This document shows, piece by piece, positions 27,327-34,834 of a stretch of 64,000 nucleotides of DNA (the stretch's first letter is position 1; every line of letters begins with the position of its first letter). The translations under genes and the position numbers were made by a program. The stretch comes from Bacteroidota bacterium. GTDB lineage: Bacteria; Bacteroidota; Bacteroidia; Bacteroidales; DTGW01. The stretch is from NCBI GenBank assembly GCA_029550865.1, contig JAKPGM010000021.1, positions 1 through 64,000 on the forward strand, in the 5' to 3' direction. Under the pieces are notes generated by a model. That model was not told where the DNA came from, ran no database searches, and was given only the letters and a program-made list of their open reading frames with translations.

Positions 27327-28298
27327 ATGAAACAAAAAGAGATAATACCGCCTGTTGCGCCCGAACTTATAGAGCAGGAGCTAACAGAAGACAAATTTGT
27401 TCGAAAAACCAATTATGGGGGAAATCTTTTATATATAGTTACAGCCCATGATTCACCTAACACCATGCGCGAAATAGGATGGCTGCGCGAAATTTCGTTC
27501 CGACACGCAGGCGGAGGGACAGGGGCTGAAATGGATATCGATGAATTCGATACCTCCGACGACCCCTATCATCAGTTAATTGTGTGGGATCCTCAGCATC
27601 GTGAAATACTGGGAGGATATCGTTTTTATGTGCCCAATAAAAATGACAAAGGTAGCGATATCGTTAAGCGTTTGTCGACCTCTCATTTATTCCGTTTTTC
27701 CGAGAAATTTATCAACGAATACTTACCCTATACCATCGAGCTCGGTCGTTCATTTGTGCAGCCAGCCTATCAAAGCACCAACCGGATGCGAAAGGGGATT
27801 TATGCGCTCGACAACCTGTGGGATGGCCTGGGTGCCTTACTGGTTCATAATCCCGACAAAAAATACTTTTTTGGTAAGGTAACCATGTACACCCATTTTA
27901 ATAAGTATGCGCGTAACCTCATCCTGTATTTCTTAAAAAAACATTTTGGCGATAAAGAAGGGCTGGTAACCCCCCTCGAAAATATGGAGTTGAAAATTGA
28001 TTGGAACGAGGAGGAAATGGCAAAGATATTTAACGGGTCCAATTACAAGGAAAATTATAAAATTCTTTCGCGGTTGGTACGTGCACATCACGAAAACATT
28101 CCCCCACTCATCAATGCATACATGAACCTCTCGCCATCGATGCGCACCTTTGGAACAGTTATCAATCATTACTTCGGAGGGGTAGAAGAAACAGGAATCC
28201 TTATTACGATTGCCGACCTGTATCCCGAGAAAGTACAACGGCATGTTTCCACTTACAAACGCGTTCGTTACTTTTTACGGAAAGATAAAATGTTTTAA
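27327..28298 (+). CDS. glsB: GNAT/hemolysin-type N-acyltransferase, probable GlsB
   Basis: 323 residues. YTIELGRSFVQPAYQS and the KVTMYTHFNKYARNLILYFL region match the OlsB-like N-acyltransferase family that transfers acyl chains from ACP to amino acids. Next to the PlsC-like gene this fits the first step of glycine-lipid synthesis (N-acylation of glycine). Specificity for glycine is inferred from the gene pair only. Last gene of a possible S9-glsA-glsB operon; Rrf2 is convergent. Confidence 0.65.
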   Translation: MKQKEIIPPVAPELIEQELTEDKFVRKTNYGGNLLYIVTAHDSPNTMREIGWLREISFRHAGGGTGAEMDIDEFDTSDDPYHQLIVWDPQHREILGGYRFYVPNKNDKGSDIVKRLSTSHLFRFSEKFINEYLPYTIELGRSFVQPAYQSTNRMRKGIYALDNLWDGLGALLVHNPDKKYFFGKVTMYTHFNKYARNLILYFLKKHFGDKEGLVTPLENMELKIDWNEEEMAKIFNGSNYKENYKILSRLVRAHHENIPPLINAYMNLSPSMRTFGTVINHYFGGVEETGILITIADLYPEKVQRHVSTYKRVRYFLRKDKMF

Positions 28299-28355
28299 TG
28301 GCCAATACCTTTTAGTTCTATTTTCCTTCTTAATAAAATATTGTAAGCTGCTGGA

Positions 28356-28757
28356 CTAAATATAATCCAGGAGGGTGTGCTGTTGCATGTAATTTTTAAA
28401 GCTCTGTGATAAATCGTAAACGATGTTATTTAAAAAACATTGACCGAAGTTGCAAACAGGTTTTTCCATAGGGCATTTACTCTCAGTAATCTTTCCCTCA
28501 ATGGCCTCATATATTTCCAGTAGAGTAACTTCTTCGGGTTTGCGGAGTAAATAAAAACCCCCGCTGGGTCCCCGTAACGAACTTACATATCCTTCCTTTG
28601 CCAGGCGCTGCATTACCTTGGCAATATGATGCCGTGACGAGTGGGTAGCTTCGGCTATTTGATCTACATTGATATACTTATCTTTATGCCTGGCCATTAA
28701 AATCATGGCGTGCAGGGCTATTGAGGCTGCTTCGGAAAGCGTAACAATTTTGGCCAT
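28356..28757 (-). CDS. Rrf2 family transcriptional regulator
   Basis: 133 residues. Winged helix at the N terminus (MAKIVTLSEAASIALHAMIL; INVDQIAEATHSSRHHIAKV as recognition region; LRGPSGGFYLLRKPEE wing). Three Cys in CPMEKPVCNFGQC near 96-108 form the usual Fe-S ligand set of IscR/NsrR-like members, so redox or Fe-S sensing is likely. It is transcribed away from the four-Cys gene and the ech operon, making it a candidate ech regulator, though this is not shown. Confidence 0.85.
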   Translation of the reverse strand: MAKIVTLSEAASIALHAMILMARHKDKYINVDQIAEATHSSRHHIAKVMQRLAKEGYVSSLRGPSGGFYLLRKPEEVTLLEIYEAIEGKITESKCPMEKPVCNFGQCFLNNIVYDLSQSFKNYMQQHTLLDYI

Positions 28758-28760
28758 AAT

Positions 28761-28787
28761 GATACAAGTATTTCGATACCAAAATTA
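28761..28787 (-). promoter_or_regulatory. -7 box and possible operator of the Rrf2 gene
   Basis: TAATTTTG on the minus strand (28787-28780) is a -7 box. Just downstream, GTATCGAAATAC (inverted 4-bp arms) and a second GTATC overlap the likely start point, where an autorepressor could bind. No -33 box at the usual spacing. Confidence 0.4.
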
Positions 28788-28971
28788 TTATTTTTTTGAC
28801 ATAAAACACGCAACAAAACGATAGTATTTTTTTAACAAAAATGCGTATTTCGCCCAATAACTCCTTCTTCCGTCAATCGTATCCATACAAAAAAACACAT
28901 CGAAATTAACTGTAAAGGTGCTATGTAAAATAGTAGGCTGTGTGATAATGATAAACTGTAAAATCAACGCT

Positions 28972-29229
28972 ATGAAACGAATGAAACAATTGAAGGCCAG
29001 TGTTGAAGACGAGGAAATTATTCAACAGGGAATGTTTTATTGTCCATACGGGCGAGAGAACTATCGTTGCTTCTTTTTATGGCTACAAAAACGTACCTTG
29101 CAGGAAAAAATGGAATGGTACAACAAGCTTACCCCCAAAGATAAACGAGAATTGCTACAATGCCATCGCGGATGTACAGATGGTAGGCCCATGCCTCTCG
29201 ACCGGATTCGATGGATACAACATAATTAA
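28972..29229 (+). CDS. small four-Cys protein of unknown function
   Basis: 85 residues from ATG 28972 (upstream frame extends to 28918 but adds an unlikely segment). Four Cys in FYCPYGRENYRCFF and LQCHRGC suggest a metal or Fe-S site. Charged, no signal peptide or membrane helix. It lies between Rrf2 and echA in the ech direction; the gap to the ech promoter is about 105 bp. I do not recognise the family. Function in hydrogenase biogenesis or electron transfer is only a guess from position. Confidence 0.6.
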   Translation: MKRMKQLKASVEDEEIIQQGMFYCPYGRENYRCFFLWLQKRTLQEKMEWYNKLTPKDKRELLQCHRGCTDGRPMPLDRIRWIQHN

Positions 29230-29288
29230 AGTCTTGCCAGAACTTTATCGTACGAAAATTAACATGCTATAAAATAACCAATTTGATA

Positions 29289-29306
29289 AAACATTTCAGA
29301 ATGTTT
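29289..29306. promoter_or_regulatory. perfect palindrome upstream of ech promoter
   Basis: AAACATT (29289-29295) and AATGTTT (29300-29306) flank a TCAG spacer, 30 bp before the -33 box. It could be an activator site or an attenuating hairpin after the four-Cys gene. Confidence 0.35.
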
Positions 29307-29335
29307 CTAAATTAGCCTTTTCGGTTAATTTCTGG

Positions 29336-29369
29336 TTTGTGGTATGATGCAAATGCATAAATTTGCATC
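29336..29369 (+). promoter_or_regulatory. ech operon promoter with overlapping palindromic operator
   Basis: TTTG -33 (29336-29339), 18-bp spacer, TAAATTTG -7 (29358-29365). A perfect inverted repeat GATGCAAAT (29346-29354) / ATTTGCATC (29361-29369) covers the spacer and -7 box, so a bound dimer would block polymerase. Transcription would start about 29372, 23 bp before the echA ATG. Confidence 0.6.
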
Positions 29370-29394
29370 TTTTAAAAACAAAAACCACAGTTCC

Positions 29395-31266
29395 ATGAAT
29401 TGGCTATTTTATAGTTTGTTTTTGATTCCCCTGATTGTGAGTGGGTTAATACTCGTTTTGCCTAAAAAGATTAATCAGGCACTTATTATTATCACCGCTG
29501 CAGTACTTTCTGGAATATCGCTGTATTTGTTTGGTAGTGTCCACCAGTCTGTTGCCCTCCAGGTGCCAGATATTATTAACCAGCTGGTAGCAGGTGTGGA
29601 TATTTTACTGCTGCTGTATTTTGGTTTTATTGCAGTAAAGCATCGCAATGTGTTGGTGGGTATACTCAGCATATTGCAGCTTGCTGGGGTTGTTTATGCA
29701 TTATCTATTGCACCGCATCATTCAATCCCACAATTTTACATCGACCGACTCAGCCTGATGATGTTTCTGCTTATCAACATTGTCAGCGGTATCATTGCTA
29801 TATACGCCATACGCTATATTGACGAAGAGCATTGCAGTGAGGGAAGAAAGAAATTTTTTCTTTCCGTTATCATGTGGTTTATTGGGGTAATGAACATGAT
29901 AGTTTCGGCCGATAATCTCGAATATTTCTTCCTATTTTTCGAGCTTACCACCCTGGCTTCATTTCTACTTATTGGATTCCGTAAAGACGAGATATCGATT
30001 CGTAATGCACTCAATGCATTATGGATGAATCAGATAGGTGGCGTAGCGATTTTAGGCGCTATCATTTATGCTATTTACACCCCCGAATATCAGCAGGTTA
30101 CCTTCAGCGGCTTATTGAACAATGTATCCGCCACAGGCTTATTGCTACCTTTTGCCCTATTGGCTGTTGCTGCTTTAATCAAAGGTGCACAGATGCCTTT
30201 TAGTAGTTGGCTCTTAGGCGCTATGGTTGCGCCTACGCCTGTGAGTGCGCTACTCCATTCATCTACCATGGTTAAAATAGCACCATTTGTTATACTTCGT
30301 ATATCGCCGGCTATTAAGGATACGCAGGTAGCTACAGTCATCATGCTACTTACTGCGTTTGTGTTTCTGGTAGCTGCCATCAGCGCTCTCTCGCAGGATA
30401 CTTTTAAACGCATACTGGCCTACTCTACAATATCGTTGTTGGGACTGATGTGTTTGTTAGCTGCTGCAGGGAGTGAAACTGCTATCACCGCCGCACTGCT
30501 ACTCATTATTTTTCATGGTGTATCAAAGTGCATGCTATTCCTTAATGCGGGCATCATCGAACACGTATATCATTATAAGGAAACCAGTCAGATGGACCGT
30601 CTGGGTGAATTGGGACCTTTTACTGCACTGGCAGTGGCCATAGGTTTTATGTCGCTTCTGCTTCCCCCTTTCGGAGGTTTCATAGGGAAATGGTTTAGTA
30701 TCGAAAGTATTGGATCGGCACTGCCATCGATAAAACTTACGGGGGCGCTCATCATTGCAGCTATGGCTATTGGTGGTGCAGTAATGGCATTATTGTATTT
30801 TAAGGTCACGGGAGTACTTTTTGCCCGCAGCGGCGAACAGGAAACTATTCGATTTGAAAATACGCATCCGCTTTACCGATCGAGCATCATCATCCTCCTT
30901 TTCCTTATCATTGGGGGGATGCTGGCATTACCCTTTTTAATTCCATCGCTTTTTGCGCCCGTAGCATCGGCTATTACGCAAACCAGCATTATCTGTGAAT
31001 TTCGATCATGGGCGTTGTATCTCAATCAACTTGCATTGCCTTTAATACCCATGCTAATAGCTTTCCTTGTTTTACCCCTTACCATCATTGTTTCGATGTT
31101 TATCCATTTCCGTAGGGTCGATCGTGTGAAGGAATACACCTGTGGGGAAAAAGTGGAGTATCGTTTTTCATCGTTATATTTTTCTACCGAAAAAGCCATG
31201 CCCTATTACATTGTAATTGGAGGCATATTTTTCGTTGCATTAGTTTTTGTTGGTGGAATGTTATAA
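29395..31266 (+). CDS. echA: Ech hydrogenase subunit A (NuoL/antiporter-like)
   Basis: 623 residues, about 16 membrane helices, ion-translocating antiporter-like subunit. MNIVSADNLEYFFLFFELTTLASFLLIG and KGAQMPFSSWLLGAMVAPTPVSALLHSSTMV (read in two parts) hold the conserved Glu and Lys of the channel. FIGKWF and the YTCGEKVEY tail are typical of group 4 hydrogenases. ATG at 29395 is chosen because the promoter and palindrome lie over the earlier in-frame ATG at 29344. First gene of echABCDEF; its last bases overlap the upstream frame of echB. Confidence 0.88.
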   Translation: MNWLFYSLFLIPLIVSGLILVLPKKINQALIIITAAVLSGISLYLFGSVHQSVALQVPDIINQLVAGVDILLLLYFGFIAVKHRNVLVGILSILQLAGVVYALSIAPHHSIPQFYIDRLSLMMFLLINIVSGIIAIYAIRYIDEEHCSEGRKKFFLSVIMWFIGVMNMIVSADNLEYFFLFFELTTLASFLLIGFRKDEISIRNALNALWMNQIGGVAILGAIIYAIYTPEYQQVTFSGLLNNVSATGLLLPFALLAVAALIKGAQMPFSSWLLGAMVAPTPVSALLHSSTMVKIAPFVILRISPAIKDTQVATVIMLLTAFVFLVAAISALSQDTFKRILAYSTISLLGLMCLLAAAGSETAITAALLLIIFHGVSKCMLFLNAGIIEHVYHYKETSQMDRLGELGPFTALAVAIGFMSLLLPPFGGFIGKWFSIESIGSALPSIKLTGALIIAAMAIGGAVMALLYFKVTGVLFARSGEQETIRFENTHPLYRSSIIILLFLIIGGMLALPFLIPSLFAPVASAITQTSIICEFRSWALYLNQLALPLIPMLIAFLVLPLTIIVSMFIHFRRVDRVKEYTCGEKVEYRFSSLYFSTEKAMPYYIVIGGIFFVALVFVGGML

Positions 31267-31288
31267 GGTCAAATCTAAGGTCATACAT

Positions 31289-32125
31289 ATGAATAAAATT
31301 CTTTTTGCCGTTATTTTTATCGTATTGGCGCCCATTTTGGGAGGTCTCATCTATGGGATAGAAAGAAAAATTAAAGCTCGGATGCAACAGCGCATAGGGC
31401 CACCTATTTTACAGCCTTTTTACGATTTTTTTAAGCTTGCTCAGAAGCGTACTTTCATCGTACACTCTACGCATGCTTTTCTGGGTATTATGCATTTTGT
31501 TTCACTTTGGTTTGCCCTGGCTGTGTTGGTATTCGGGGGCGACTTTATCCTGGTCATTTACCTGCATCTATTGTCAACAGCCTTGTTAATCATTGCAGGG
31601 TATAGTACACGTTCGGTATTCAGTCATCTGGGCTCGAACCGACTGGCTATCTCGGCACTCGCTTACGAACCAGTGCTTATCCTCATTGCAGTTTCACTTT
31701 ACATGGTTACCGGGAGTTTCAACATTTCTTCCATTACCAATCTTGAGGAACCCTTGCTGGTGAAAATGCCGCTGGCTTTTATCGCTTTACTGTTGGTATT
31801 GCCCATTAAGCTTAAAAAATCGCCTTTCGATGTTGCAGAAGCTCATCAGGAAATTACTGGTGGTGCTGAAATTGAATATTCTGGTATTTTTTACGAATTC
31901 CTGTATACGGCAAAATGGCTTGACTATATTTTTGCCTATGCGCTTGTTTATCTTTTTGTTTCTTCAAACATTTTTCTGGCAATTACCGTATTAATCCTGA
32001 CATTTCTGTTAATCAATGCAGTGGACAATTCGACTGCCCGTGTCGATTACAAGCAGATGTTGAAGTTTACCTTCTGGACTGCTCTGCCAGCTGCCTTGAT
32101 TAACCTGTTGTGGGTAACCTTATAA
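31289..32125 (+). CDS. echB: Ech hydrogenase subunit B (NuoH-like)
   Basis: 278 residues with eight membrane helices. GGLIYGIERKIKARMQQRIG and KKSPFDVAEAHQEITGG are the NuoH/EchB loop signatures that bind the peripheral arm and contain the acidic residues of the quinone-like cavity. It anchors the hydrogenase module to the membrane. Starts 22 bp after the echA stop; ATG at 31289 chosen over 31247 because it places the first helix at the N terminus. Confidence 0.9.
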   Translation: MNKILFAVIFIVLAPILGGLIYGIERKIKARMQQRIGPPILQPFYDFFKLAQKRTFIVHSTHAFLGIMHFVSLWFALAVLVFGGDFILVIYLHLLSTALLIIAGYSTRSVFSHLGSNRLAISALAYEPVLILIAVSLYMVTGSFNISSITNLEEPLLVKMPLAFIALLLVLPIKLKKSPFDVAEAHQEITGGAEIEYSGIFYEFLYTAKWLDYIFAYALVYLFVSSNIFLAITVLILTFLLINAVDNSTARVDYKQMLKFTFWTALPAALINLLWVTL

Positions 32126-32136
32126 TTTGAAAATGT

Positions 32137-32655
32137 ATGGAATTGAAGCTGTATCGTAAAAAGTCGCCATGGATACTTCACTATAATGCAGGAAGTTGTA
32201 ATGGCTGTGACATTGAGATATTAGCCTGTTTATCGCCCAAGTACGATGTAGAGCGATTTGGGATGATAAACACGGGCAATCCCAAGCAATCGGATATTCT
32301 CCTTATTACAGGACCTGTGACCAAGCGTTCGCGCGAACGATTAGTAGAAATATATGCCCAGATGCCCGAACCAAAAGTAGTTATATGTTGTGGTTCGTGT
32401 GCTTCAACGGGCGGTGTTTTCCGGGAAATGTATAATATCGAGGGGGGCGTCGATCAAGTTATACCCGTCGATGTATATGTGCCTGGTTGTGCCTGCCGAC
32501 CCGAACAAATTATTGACGGCGTAGTAGCGGCGCTCGAAATTCTGGAAAAGAAAACTAAAGCTATCGAAAAACCTCTGCGTTACGCTAATGACGTTAAGGA
32601 AGAAAATGAACAAGTTAACCGGCGCATCCTACCCGGAACAGTACTCAATAAATAA
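32137..32655 (+). CDS. echC: Ech hydrogenase small subunit C (NuoB-like)
   Basis: 172 residues, carries the proximal [4Fe-4S] cluster. Ligands: NAGSCNGCDIE (Cys21, Cys24), ICCGSCASTGG (Cys85 or nearby) and VPGCACRPEQ (Cys118). It passes electrons from EchF to the [NiFe] site in EchE. Begins 11 bp after echB. The gap to echD is 163 bp, of which about 125 bp is a repeat insertion. Confidence 0.93.
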   Translation: MELKLYRKKSPWILHYNAGSCNGCDIEILACLSPKYDVERFGMINTGNPKQSDILLITGPVTKRSRERLVEIYAQMPEPKVVICCGSCASTGGVFREMYNIEGGVDQVIPVDVYVPGCACRPEQIIDGVVAALEILEKKTKAIEKPLRYANDVKEENEQVNRRILPGTVLNK

Positions 32656-32693
32656 GTTAATTCCTTGATAATGAGGAATAAAAAAGTAACATT

Positions 32694-32822
32694 ATGAAAC
32701 GAACATGTAAGGCGATATTGACAAACAGGCATATAAATTTTACTTCATGCCTACCGATGTTGCCTCTTACATGTAAGTGTAAAAGACCATTTAGAAACAT
32801 TTTAAAAACTATATTCGGATGA
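32694..32822 (+). repeat. ATGA-bounded repeat, subtype A, inside ech operon
   Basis: Starts ATGAAACGAACATG (32694) and ends ATATTCGGATGA, where the last ATGA (32819-32822) is the echD start. Nested stems: ACATGTAAGGC (32703-32713) with GCCT-c-TTACATGT (32762-32774), and AGGCAT (32727-32732) with ATGCCT (32747-32752). These stems use different bases from the copies at 24454 and 3871 but keep pairing and position. Without it, echC and echD would be 38 bp apart. Confidence 0.85.
32694..32822 (+). CDS. possible 42-residue peptide spanning the repeat
   Basis: An open frame runs the full length of the repeat: MKRTCKAILTNRHINFTS at the start, basic with several Cys, ending at TGA inside the terminal ATGA. 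Its stop overlaps the echD start, the arrangement used for translational coupling. The two other subtype A copies begin MKRA but hit stops after 24 and 37 codons, and coding evidence is otherwise lacking. Confidence 0.25.
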   Translation: MKRTCKAILTNRHINFTSCLPMLPLTCKCKRPFRNILKTIFG

Positions 32823-33157
32823 GACGAATAGACCTTCCCCTGGATAAGGTTGTAGAAGAAATCGGGAAATTTTACCAATTCGATAAGCATCATTTCATTG
32901 TGATGAATGCTGTTGATCTGGGCGACTCGATTGAGCTACAATGGTTTTTTGCCGATTATGCAGCTCCTGGCGAGGTAACTATGTTTGCAGCCAGGTCGGA
33001 TGCTTCGCAGTTGATTCCCAGTATTACCAGTGTGGTTCCCTCGGCCTGGGTAGCAGAAGCCGAATTGGTTGACCTGATGGGTATTAACATTGAAAATGCT
33101 AAAAAAGGTTTTGTTCTTGAAGAAGATTTTGAAGGTGCACCTTTAAGAAAGAAATAA
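32819..33157 (+). CDS. echD: Ech hydrogenase subunit D (NuoC-like)
   Basis: 112 residues, peripheral subunit related to the NuoC 30-kDa family. SITSVVPSAWVAEAELVDLMGINI is the recognisable segment. It lacks cofactor motifs. Its ATG is the terminal ATGA of the repeat, so translation may depend on the inserted leader. Ends 5 bp before echE. Confidence 0.85.
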   Translation: MRRIDLPLDKVVEEIGKFYQFDKHHFIVMNAVDLGDSIELQWFFADYAAPGEVTMFAARSDASQLIPSITSVVPSAWVAEAELVDLMGINIENAKKGFVLEEDFEGAPLRKK

Positions 33158-33162
33158 TAACT

Positions 33163-34251
33163 ATGGCAACATATTATGACATACCGGTAGGCGCACAGCA
33201 TATTTCGCTGTTGGAGCCATTACATTTTAAACTTACTACCGAAAACGAAAAGATTGTTGATGTTGAGGCCAATGTGGGTTACGTACACAGAGGGATTGAA
33301 AAAGCCTGTACCACAAAGTTTAAATTCCGACAGGTAAGTTTTGTCATTGGACGTATCTGTGGTTTGTGCTCGATTTCCCACACCACGGCTTACTCGCAGG
33401 TAGCTGAGAAGTTGTTGAACCTTGAGATACCCCTGCGTGCCAAGTATTTGAGAATATTGGCGCTGGAACTCGACCGCATCCATTCGCACATGCTTTGTCT
33501 TTCGCATGTGGCCGAGAATTCGGGTTTCGAGGCTTTATTCATGCGTACCATGAAGGACCGCGAAATATCGATGGAGTTGCTTGAGGCATTGTGTGGAAAT
33601 CGCGTACAGTACGACTATTCCATTGTTGGTGGCGTAGCCCGTGACCTTCGTCCCGAGGTGGCTCAGATGATTCTCACCCAATTGAAAGAACTACGTTCAA
33701 AAGTTGACGATTTGATCGATATTTTCCAGAGTAACTGGAGTCTTTCGTTAAAAAACAAGGGTATAGGTGCCATCTCGCGCGAGGATGCCATGCGATTGAA
33801 TGCCGTAGGTCCACTGGCAAGAGCAGCCGGCGTACCTGTCGACGTTCGTAATGACACCGAAGATCTGCTCCCCTGGAAACAGGTAGGTTTTGAAATCGTG
33901 CTGGAAAATGGTGGTGACGTTCATGCACGGAATATGGTACGATTAAAAGAAATCCTGGTTTCAATGAAAATCATAGAAAACGTTATTCAGGGTTTACCCG
34001 AAGGACCTGTAGTTGCCGAAACCAAAGCACTGCCTGAAGGAGAAGCTGTTGTGCGACTGGAAGCTCCGCGTGGCGAGTTGTTCCATTATGCCAAGGGGAA
34101 TAAGACCCAATTTCTCGAACGACTTAAAGTTAAGGCACCAACCTTCTCAAATATTCCAGCATTTGTCGAAATGTTCAAAGGTAATGAATATGCCAGTGCT
34201 CCGGCTATCATAGCCTCATACGATCCTTGTTTGAGCTGCACTGCGCGATAG
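33163..34251 (+). CDS. echE: Ech [NiFe] hydrogenase large subunit E
   Basis: 362 residues, catalytic. The [NiFe] ligands are Cys66/Cys69 in GRICGLCSISH and Cys356/Cys359 in the terminal DPCLSCTAR. The C terminus ends three residues after the last ligand, so there is no peptide for a maturation protease to remove, as in other EchE proteins. It reduces protons with electrons from ferredoxin, or the reverse. The Hyp cofactor-assembly genes are not in this window. Confidence 0.95.
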   Translation: MATYYDIPVGAQHISLLEPLHFKLTTENEKIVDVEANVGYVHRGIEKACTTKFKFRQVSFVIGRICGLCSISHTTAYSQVAEKLLNLEIPLRAKYLRILALELDRIHSHMLCLSHVAENSGFEALFMRTMKDREISMELLEALCGNRVQYDYSIVGGVARDLRPEVAQMILTQLKELRSKVDDLIDIFQSNWSLSLKNKGIGAISREDAMRLNAVGPLARAAGVPVDVRNDTEDLLPWKQVGFEIVLENGGDVHARNMVRLKEILVSMKIIENVIQGLPEGPVVAETKALPEGEAVVRLEAPRGELFHYAKGNKTQFLERLKVKAPTFSNIPAFVEMFKGNEYASAPAIIASYDPCLSCTAR

Positions 34252-34276
34252 GTAGAAAAAATTAAAATTACTTGCC

Positions 34277-34714
34277 ATGAAAGCGTTTTTGATAGCTATA
34301 GGGAACCTGTTTAAACGACCCGCTACCATTCAATATCCTTTTGCACCCACCTATAAGCCCGATGATTATCGAGGGCTGATTCAGCATAATCCGGAATTGT
34401 GTATCTGGTGTCGTCGTTGCGAAATGGCTTGTCCTCCGGGGGCTATTGTTTTTTCACAGGCTATGGATGGTACGCAAACCTATCATTACAATCGAGCTGT
34501 ATGCATCTATTGTGGTGAATGCGTGCGTAACTGTCCCAAACCTGGCGCTATTATTCAAACAGCTACGCCGGCCAGCCCTGCACTGAAGGATGAAAACATC
34601 AACAATAGCTGGGCAGAGACGGTTAAGCAAGCGTTGGAAAGTCGCGCAGCTTACATGGCTGAAAAGAAAAAACAGGCCGCTGCGAAACAACAGGGTGGGG
34701 AAAATCCTGCCTAA
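34277..34714 (+). CDS. echF: Ech hydrogenase ferredoxin-like subunit F
   Basis: 145 residues with two [4Fe-4S] motifs: Cys42/45/48/52 (CIWCRRCEMACPPGAI) and Cys76/79/82/86 (CIYCGECVRNCPKPGAI). It takes electrons from soluble ferredoxin and hands them to EchC. The tail is Lys/Ala/Gln-rich. Last gene of the operon, 25 bp after echE. Confidence 0.93.
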   Translation: MKAFLIAIGNLFKRPATIQYPFAPTYKPDDYRGLIQHNPELCIWCRRCEMACPPGAIVFSQAMDGTQTYHYNRAVCIYCGECVRNCPKPGAIIQTATPASPALKDENINNSWAETVKQALESRAAYMAEKKKQAAAKQQGGENPA

Positions 34715-34834
34715 ATATATTTGTTTCGCATAGCCTTTTCTGTGCTGGCAGCTTTTAGCTAGCAAAGGGATTGTTTTTCACAAATGTAAAATTGTCTTAT
34801 ACTTTCCGGTGGGCGAATCACTGACCGTTAGCAA

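Noticed and set aside
28972-29010. Another ATGAAACGA repeat copy at the four-Cys gene
   Set aside because: Only the first nine bases match; the rest codes for an uninterrupted protein and lacks the stems and the TTCGGATGA end.
29344-29394. Longer N terminus for EchA
   Set aside because: The promoter -7 box and palindrome occupy these bases, so they are probably not transcribed.
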